Shown: positions 57,384 through 64,000 of the stretch, piece by piece | How positions within the stretch are numbered: the first letter of the stretch is position 1 | How the letters are laid out: the number at the start of each line of letters is the position of its first letter | NCBI GenBank assembly: GCA_026120035.1 | Contig: JALRME010000020.1 | Coordinates: 310,001-374,000, forward strand | Direction: 5' to 3' | DNA length: 64,000 nt | From: Coleophoma eucalyptorum | Lineage: Eukaryota > Ascomycota > Leotiomycetes > Helotiales > Dermateaceae | The notes under the pieces: generated by a model | Told to the model about the DNA's origin: nothing | Databases searched by the model: none | What the model saw: only the letters and a program-made list of their open reading frames with translations | Translations under genes and position numbers: made by a program

Positions 57384-59992
57384 TAAAAGGATACTGTCAG
57401 CTTCAACTACTGAGCTCGACAATGCGGATCTGGTCGATCTAGTAACGGCACAAGGTGCTTCTTGGAGCTGGAATCTAACGGGAAATAGCTATTTGAAGAG
57501 TAGATTGACGGTCGCGGTGGTTAGAAAGAGAAACAGCTATGGGAGTGTGGTGCAGTGATATCCAGATGTTGGAGAGTGTAGAGGGAAGACTAGACGCGCG
57601 ACGCGATGAAGCTTAAGAAGTAGAGGCTGCGAACAGGCACTATTTGTGCTGATTCTGTACCTCATCCTGACAAGATGAGTTGAATAACATGATATTGTGT
57701 TCTGTTAATGATAATATTGAAATATCATGAAGAAGCTTATGAGAAGGCTCAAGGGAGGACACAGTATAACAATAGGAAGAGTAATGCTGTTGCTGGAAAA
57801 GAGAAACGATCACGTGTGCATCATAGTTGTCGAAGGCATTCAGAATTCACAACTGACTACTGTGAAGACTTGGCATATTTAGGCTCATCTTATTACGCAC
57901 TAATGTGATTGACGACGGAGTATTTTCATTTGGGCGTAAAATTTACCAGGTAGCATTCTTCTGTTGTGAGTCCCGAGATTGACCATCTAACCCATCTAGT
58001 TCCACAAGTCTCTTCCTAGGAAGCATCTCGAGCGCACAATATCAAAAGCAGAAAATGACCGTCAGACTGACAATATAGAGAACAAAACAAAGCCATATAG
58101 GAACACAACTTCGTACGCACCGAAAAGGATGAAGAGAACTAGACAACGCAAACAACGTGGGGGTGCTGGCTTCAACCAGTGCACACAGATGCAAAGCAGG
58201 ACCGCTGGCCTATTTTCTCCCCTATTGCCCTGCTGACCTGCTGGAGAATAATACGGTGAATTATCACCAAAGCCTCCGGAACCCATCCCTCTTGTCACCC
58301 ATGAGGCTGGCGGAGGCGGGTGCATCAAGAACTCTTGCAAAGAAGCCACGAGTCTGCCTCATCGAAGAGTAGCACTACGCTCCCTCTCACTGACGTATAG
58401 ATTTCATCACTGTTCCGCTGTCATAGGGAAAGGGGGTTAGAGATGATGCAAACATACGGTTGAGACCGCCGAAATTCCGCTGTTCTCCTTCCTTCCGCCC
58501 CCTCCTCCTTATCTCCAAACCCAGCCATCACCCGTTGCGCAGAGAGAAGGACCTCCTCGCTGATATGATGGCGGTGTTTGATGTGTAGGTAGATCATCAG
58601 ATCCCAATCGGTTCTCGATCTAGAATAATGCGAAACACTTGCCACTTGCCTCTTGCCACTGGCCCCTCCTTCTCTCCAACCTCTCCAAGCGACTCGGATA
58701 AGGTTTGTGTGCTTCGAGTTCACTCCTAGCTGCACTTACCGCTGGTCTCCCTTGAGTCCACGCTGTACAACGGCGATTTGTACAGCTAATCACAGCTGCG
58801 TTATTCGCATTCCTTCTATCGCCGACTCCCTTCCAGGAATCCACGGTTCTCACGGCTCGTAAGTTCCAGCTGTACAGTTATCCAGCCATTGTCACGAGAG
58901 GAAATCTCTGCCAGTCCTTGAAATTCCTACCATTCGTTTTTGGGTGCAATTAATTACACGGGATTGCTGTCTCGGGACTGAAGTTTGACGCCACGGCTTC
59001 CATATTTGCTTTCTTCTGTGTAGCTAATCCCTTACTTTTTCAGGCTACTTACTGCAACCACTTTGGGTGAGGCCGATGCAAACTTTGATCCTCGTTTAGA
59101 GATGACAGCTATGCCTAGTGGCCCAGCAGCTCTCAAATCCAAGTTTCACTCTGTTGCTATGGCGTTTGACTTTCGGAGTGGAATTCGACAGCTCATATTG
59201 ACTGTTGTTCGGTCTTCGGGTTTTGACCCAATAGAACCCAGCGGCAGAATCCCGAATATCATGTCGTACGGGAGATACTCGTCAGCATTCGCGGCATGTG
59301 AAGTGCAAGACATTTCATTACCGGAAACAATCAATTATATGGGAAGAAAACATCAATCGGCGATTCCATAGTTGGAAAGTGGCTGGTGTGACTCCTAGCT
59401 CTCATCAGCTCAATACTGCATTCCTGCGATTTCAGCGGCATGGCGTGTTTGGAAAGTGTGTTCAGTAGCTTTACTGGCTGTGTTTTATATCTCTTAGACC
59501 TAAGGAAACCTTATTCCTGCATTCGAACTCCCAGTAGCCATGTGGTCCATCCAGGCGACTGGTAAACCCTCGATGCTGCAGCCACTCACATCCTTCAATA
59601 TTGCAGTCTGCATTCTCAGGAATTTCAAGATACGTCGCGGGCCGCTCGAAGACAAATCAATCAATTGGGACACTTGGGAGATCAGGCAAGGGGACACCCC
59701 ATGTCTGCAGACCAGGCCTGAGGTCGGCAAATGTCTATCAAACTTTATTGACATGTGTATCATAGTACGAGCTTACGAGTGTTGTCGTGAAGCAAAGAAG
59801 CAAAGCCATTTCCAGTTCATTATAACCGAGATCCCCACCCAGGCCCGTCTGGCAGGCAGGACATACACGCCTCTCCCGCTCACCAGAAGGTATATAGAAA
59901 TGATCTGCCCAAGGAACTCCTGCTGATCATGATCATCGTAGCTTCTCCTTTCAACATCTATCACTCGAACCAGAAAACGCCATCAAGCCAAA
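57384..59992. other. Divergent intergenic region (2.6 kb)
   Basis: Lies between the 297-residue gene (minus) and the Ecl1-like gene (plus). TCACGTG lies at 57810-57816. Apart from the weak small frame at 58062-58325, no gene is supported. Confidence 0.5.
58062..58325 (-). CDS. Candidate small membrane protein, 87 residues, low confidence
   Basis: Minus-strand frame from the ATG at 58325: MHPPPPASWVTRGMGSGGFG, a Gly/Asn/Pro-rich soluble part with SPYYSPAGQQGNRGENR. The end is strongly hydrophobic (CLVLFILFGAYEVVFLYGFV) like one tail anchor. The two-part composition is protein-like, but no family is recognised, and splicing within it is possible (an AG follows GRGENR). Confidence 0.35.
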   Translation of the reverse strand: MHPPPPASWVTRGMGSGGFGDNSPYYSPAGQQGNRGENRPAVLLCICVHWLKPAPPRCLRCLVLFILFGAYEVVFLYGFVLFSILSV

Positions 59993-61326
59993 ATGTCGTC
60001 CTCGGATCAATCTTGTCTATTCTGCGCCATGCCATCTCAAGGCTATGCTTTCTGCTCCGAACAATGCCGGGTTATGGATTGGGATAAAGCTCATGAAGCC
60101 TCTCGTTCACCGCAAATCTCAGCATTGGCATCTATGCTGTCATCTGAATCGAACGACTCCATCCGCGTACCACATTCCCGCCGTACCGTTCTCCCGTTTC
60201 ATCACCAAAATATTCCACCTCCTCTAGAGGAACATAGCACCTTTTCCTCGGATTCCTCAGAAGAATCTGATACGGAATCTGATGATGCTTCTTTCTGGGC
60301 AAGCCCCACGTTAGAACCGCAGGATGCACCGAGGGACCAATCAAACATACTGCGAGCGAAAGATATTCTCCAACAGTTTATTATTGACGAAGAGTCGAAG
60401 CAGCATTCGCTTACTTGTCAACGGTCTCAGTGGGCATCTACTGCAAGACCTTCGACAAGAAGAAATACTGTTGGCATGCGACAACCGGATATATTCGAAA
60501 CTGGAGATCTGACTACATTAGACAGCATCGATCAGGGCATAATTGGAATCGATGATCATTTGGAGGCTTCCAATACAAACATTAACGAGGCAAAAGAGAT
60601 TCTGAAGAAATATTTGCATGTCAGGAAGGTACACCCAGAAACCTACAACGCACTCTGCCGTCAGAAAACATTGAAGCGACGATCCGCACGAACTACAAGA
60701 ACTTTGGAAAAGCCGACCAATCAACACAATGGCACAAGTATAGCCTTCAACTGCATTGAGGGTGGTGTTTGTGAGCATTGCAACAAGGATGAAGAGAAGC
60801 AGTACTTAAACGGTATGTAAAAGTACCGGAGATTTACTTTTTTTAACGTAACTGATTCCATTCATAGCACAAATTAATTCCCGTCGTAAACTGAAGTCAC
60901 AATCAGACTCCTTCCTGGACTATGACTTTGTGAGTTCTCCCTGATATATATTTTCGTCGTCCTCTCCACTGACCAATATTCCAGCCAAAGCCCCCATCGA
61001 CAACCTCAATCCCTCCGTTGATGCTACCGCCCTCCCTTCCACCATCTCTCTCGTCGTCGCTCTCCACTCCATATCCATCATCAACGTCTATCTCATCGCT
61101 CAATGTGCTTGTTTCCAAGGGACGCTCCAAGTCTCTCCCAGATATCCTACCTGCTATTCGTCTCCCAGCAAGCTTCAGCCCTGTCAATTGGGACGACGTC
61201 GATTTTACAAAGCTAGACTCCGCAGAGAATAGAAGGCAGAGTAATGTGCTAGACCATGTGGACTGCGGGTGCTCTTGCCAGGTTGGAAATGGCAGTCTTT
61301 GCCTGGGTGGAAACTATTGGGGCTAG
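59993..61326 (+). CDS. Ecl1/lifespan-regulatory-factor-like protein with N-terminal Cys motif
   Basis: Exons 59993-60812, 60868-60929 and 60985-61326 give 407 residues, all in phase. The N-terminus carries CLFCAMPSQGYAFCSEQCRV, a CxxC(n)CxxxC arrangement followed by MDWDKA. This matches the metal-binding head of the Ecl1 family, short fission-yeast proteins that extend chronological lifespan and respond to sulfur and other nutrient limitation (family knowledge). The rest is Ser-rich, with an acidic SSDSSEESDTESDD tract and helices such as NEAKEILKKYLHVRKVHPET. Cys/His residues appear at GGVCEHCNKDEE and the C-terminal CGCSCQVGNGSLCLGGNYWG. The protein is far longer than the yeast Ecl proteins. 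Assignment rests on the Cys head only; the remainder is unassigned. Confidence 0.75.
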
Positions 61327-62354
61327 TTGCCTTGAACAACAAATGTTGTTCACCTTTTGAATTTCTTGGGGGTACTACGTCACATAGCGTGTTTTGTGAA
61401 GGGATACTTAGATCGACTGGCTCATGCTATTGCTCCTGGTTTCGTGAGAGTGTGGTAAAAGTTAATACTGGCATTGGCTAATTCACATATGTTTTATTTG
61501 AAGCAAAGAGGATGGAACGAACACAGTTTGTCCAAAGGCGAGATTTTATGGTATATTACCAGCAGTCTTCCATCGACATAGGAAGCTCTGGAATGAGTAA
61601 TGACAATTCCTTGGTATAAAATATAATACATACTATGCCCTCAATCTGTTGCTCGCACTTCCACTCTAATGTTGACTCCTACTTAGCCTTCGAGCCATAC
61701 GCTGCACTTGTATGGGGTGCTAGCAAGACACATTTCCAAAATCTATAGGACTTTGGGCTATCCAGTAGATTGGCAACCATCCCAGTCTAATCAATACTCT
61801 ATATATTACTAATTTGTTTCCAAAAGTCGTTCGCATTCAACCGCCTGTCAGACATAACATAACTGCCATGCCACATTCGTGAGAGGTTCAGAATAGGAAC
61901 TTCGCTAAAGTCAATGTCTAGGTGACTTTACGGATTTTGCAGAGTACAATAAGAAAACCCACTCCTGGGTGGTGCTCTTGAGATCCAAGAACAAGAAGAC
62001 AGCCGGTCGCAGGTGGCGTCCACCTTTGAATCATGCCTGGAATATCAGGCCTCAAGACAGCATGTTCCCGATATCTTTATGCAAGGCACCGCTAAGCACA
62101 TTTCCACCTCCACCGCTCCGACTGCATCGGGCGCTTCCGACTTATCTGAGACTGCCCTTTCCCTCGAGCAAAAGCGTTCCATTGCCAAAGCCACTTCCTT
62201 CGTCCCACCCTTCACCGACGCTTACCGACGGGGCGTGAGACATGACATGTACTTGACTTCTTCCCTCAAGCGGCGGCTTCAAATCCTTCATCTGTAACCG
62301 CCGCAAAGATCGCCATACCAACAAGACACTCTGGAATGCTATCACGTGCACGAA
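61327..62354. other. Intergenic region (1 kb), promoter of the Moco sulfurase gene
   Basis: Two overlapping plus-strand frames end at 62238 and 62297. The second begins MASTFESCLEYQASRQHVPD and contains FVPPFTDAYRRGVRHDMYL, which looks protein-like, but no matching gene structure or family was found. It may be a relic or 5' leader. TCACGTG lies at 62342-62348, immediately before the next start codon. Confidence 0.4.
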
Positions 62355-64000
62355 ATGTCTTCTGACCCCTGTTTCTACAACGACGATGTTGACAGCATTA
62401 GGGAGGCCGAGTATCCTATGCTCAAAGGTATGATTCATGGCCAACTGCAAGGGCGACCGGCGTGTTGAAACATTGGAATAGGAGCAACGTATCTAGACCA
62501 CTCAGGCACTACCTTGTATGCGAAGTCTCTGGTACAGAAATTCGCCACATCCATGATTACGGACCTGTATGGCAATCCGCACTCTGGCTCATCGTCGTCA
62601 ATACTTGCAACTAAGCGGATTGATGATGTACGATTGCGGGCATTGCAATTCGTGAATGCTGACCCGGAAGAATTCGACCTTGTGTTTGTGCCTAATGCCA
62701 CCGCTGCTATCAAATTGGTTGCGGAGGGCTTTTGTGCAGAGAATGGGTTTCACTATGCTTATCATCGAGATTCACATACGAGTCTCGTGGGCGTGAGAGA
62801 AGTTGCAGTAACCAATCAATGTTACGGGTCTGATGAGATGGTCGAGCAGTGGCTTTCGCAAACAGACCCAAATGGCACGAATGAGATACCAAACCTTTTT
62901 GCATACCCAGCTCAATCCAATATGAATGGACGACGCCTTCCATTGAAATGGTCAGCAAAAATAAGGAACTCCAAGAAAAACACTTTCACGTTACTTGATG
63001 CTGCAGCCTTTGTTTCAACTGCCCAATTGGACTTGAGCAACTCCGATGATGCACCAGACTTTACCGCCTTTAGCTTCTACAAGATCTTCGGCTTTCCGGA
63101 CTTGGGGGCATTGATAGTGAAAAGGTCATCTGCGCATATGTTAACTCGTAGGAAGTACTTTGGTGGTGGAACTGTTGAAATGGTTTCATGTCTTCAAGAC
63201 AATTGGCATGCCACAAAGGATCAATCAGTTCACGAACAGCTTGAGGACGGCACTCTACCCTTTCATAATATCATGGCCCTTGATTCTGCATTTGAAGTCC
63301 ACAAGAACCTATATGGATCTATGGAGCAAATATCGAAGCATACAGCCTACCTAGCAGAAAAGCTATACCAAGGATTGTCAGCACTGCGACATCAAGATGG
63401 TCGAAGAGTCTGCAAAATATACACCGAAAATGAAAGTAACTACCATAAAGGATATCTTCAAGGGCCAGTAGTTGCATTTAATATAAGGAATGCTGATGGT
63501 AAATGGGTTTCCAACGCCGAAGTCGACAAGTTGGCCTCGATTCGGAATATACATCTTAGAACTGGGAATCTCTGCAACCCGGGTGGTATTTCGTACCATC
63601 TAAAATTGAAGACATCTGAGATGAAGGCCAACTTTGCTGCGGGTCAGAGATGTGGAAATGATAATGAAGGCGTATGTGGGAAGCCTACTGGTGTTGTTCG
63701 TGTAAGTTTGGGAGCGATGAGCAACATGAGCGATGTAACAACATTCATCAATTTTATTCGAGAATTCTATATAGAGCAACCGACCGAGCAGGAGGAAATT
63801 AGTCAGAACCCTAGCAGATCGGGACTGTACGTTGAAAGCCTTGTGGTCTATCCTATCAAGAGTTGTGCAGGATGGACTGTTCCGCCAAACGTTGCCTGGG
63901 AAGTCAAAAGGGAAGGATTGCTATGGGACCGTGAATGGTGTTTGGTACATTCTGGAACCGGTCAAGCACTCAGCCAGAAAAGATATCCACGAATGGCACT
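62355..64000 (+). CDS. hxB: Molybdenum cofactor sulfurase, partial at window end
   Basis: PLP enzyme that adds the terminal sulfur to the Moco of xanthine dehydrogenase and related hydroxylases; hxB is the Aspergillus name. Exon 1 is 62355-62427; exon 2 runs from 62482 past the window end with no further intron visible. The N-terminal NifS-like desulfurase domain includes YLDHSGTTLYAKSLV and YGNPHSGSSSS. Then come VPNATAAIKLVAEGF and the PLP-lysine segment FTAFSFYKIFGFPDLGAL. Further on are RKYFGGGTVEMVS, FHNIMAL and the conserved LRTGNLCNPGG, whose Cys would carry the persulfide. From about 63830 (YVESLVVYPIKSCAGW) the MOSC-type C-terminal domain begins and is cut at 64000. The frame is uninterrupted across 1.5 kb. 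The start is the first ATG in frame with the family N-terminus. Confidence 0.94.

Overview
This window is nuclear DNA of a filamentous ascomycete (Pezizomycotina). The evidence is short 45-110 bp introns with GTAAGT/GTATGT-type donors, a heterokaryon-incompatibility (HET) domain locus, an ATP sulfurylase with the degenerate APS-kinase-like tail typical of filamentous fungi, a caleosin, a Moco sulfurase and an intron-bearing tRNA-Leu. Overall gene content would suit Leotiomycetes or a relative, but that placement is an impression and not shown. Coding density is moderate: about 22 supported protein genes, one decayed gene and one tRNA, separated by intergenic stretches of 0.3-5 kb. No transposon, CRISPR, viral or prokaryotic-type element was recognised.

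Layout. 0-3 kb: PP4 regulatory subunit 3 (Psy2/SMEK family), six exons, minus strand. 3-12 kb: mostly non-coding, with one fungal gene of unknown function at 7.8-8.7 kb. 12-14.4 kb: a HET-domain pseudogene with one frameshift and four in-frame stops. 14.9-15.8 kb: caleosin/peroxygenase. 16.9 kb: tRNA-Leu(CAA) with an intron. 17.6-19 kb: Alg5 dolichyl-phosphate glucosyltransferase. 19.4-22.7 kb: squalene epoxidase (erg1) and C-4 methylsterol oxidase (erg25), head to head around a 0.7 kb shared promoter. 23-23.9 kb: pterin-4a-carbinolamine dehydratase family gene. 25.9-26.8 kb: PAPS reductase. 29-30.2 kb: RRT8/EI24-like membrane protein. 32.2-35.7 kb: large secreted Ser/Thr/Pro-rich repeat protein containing an assembly gap. 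36.7-40.4 kb: MFS monocarboxylate-type transporter and a membrane-anchored methyltransferase-like protein. 42.6-45.3 kb: 873-residue unknown protein. 46.5-48.5 kb: ATP sulfurylase. 49.6-50.3 kb: Isd11 (LYR motif). 50.9-57.4 kb: four fungal proteins of unknown function. 60-61.3 kb: Ecl1-like Cys-motif protein. 62.4-64 kb: molybdenum cofactor sulfurase, cut by the window end.

Themes. Two steps of ergosterol synthesis share one promoter region. Several genes touch sulfur or cofactor metabolism: PAPS reductase, ATP sulfurylase, Isd11, Moco sulfurase, and possibly the pterin dehydratase and Ecl1-like gene. They lie tens of kilobases apart on both strands, so this is a loose neighbourhood and not a demonstrated cluster. 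Exon coordinates were worked out by hand from reading-frame continuity and splice consensus; they are predictions. I did not find a convincing undescribed multi-gene system. The least explained items are the repeat-rich surface protein, the decayed HET gene and the unknown proteins at 42.6-45.3 and 51.6-57.4 kb.
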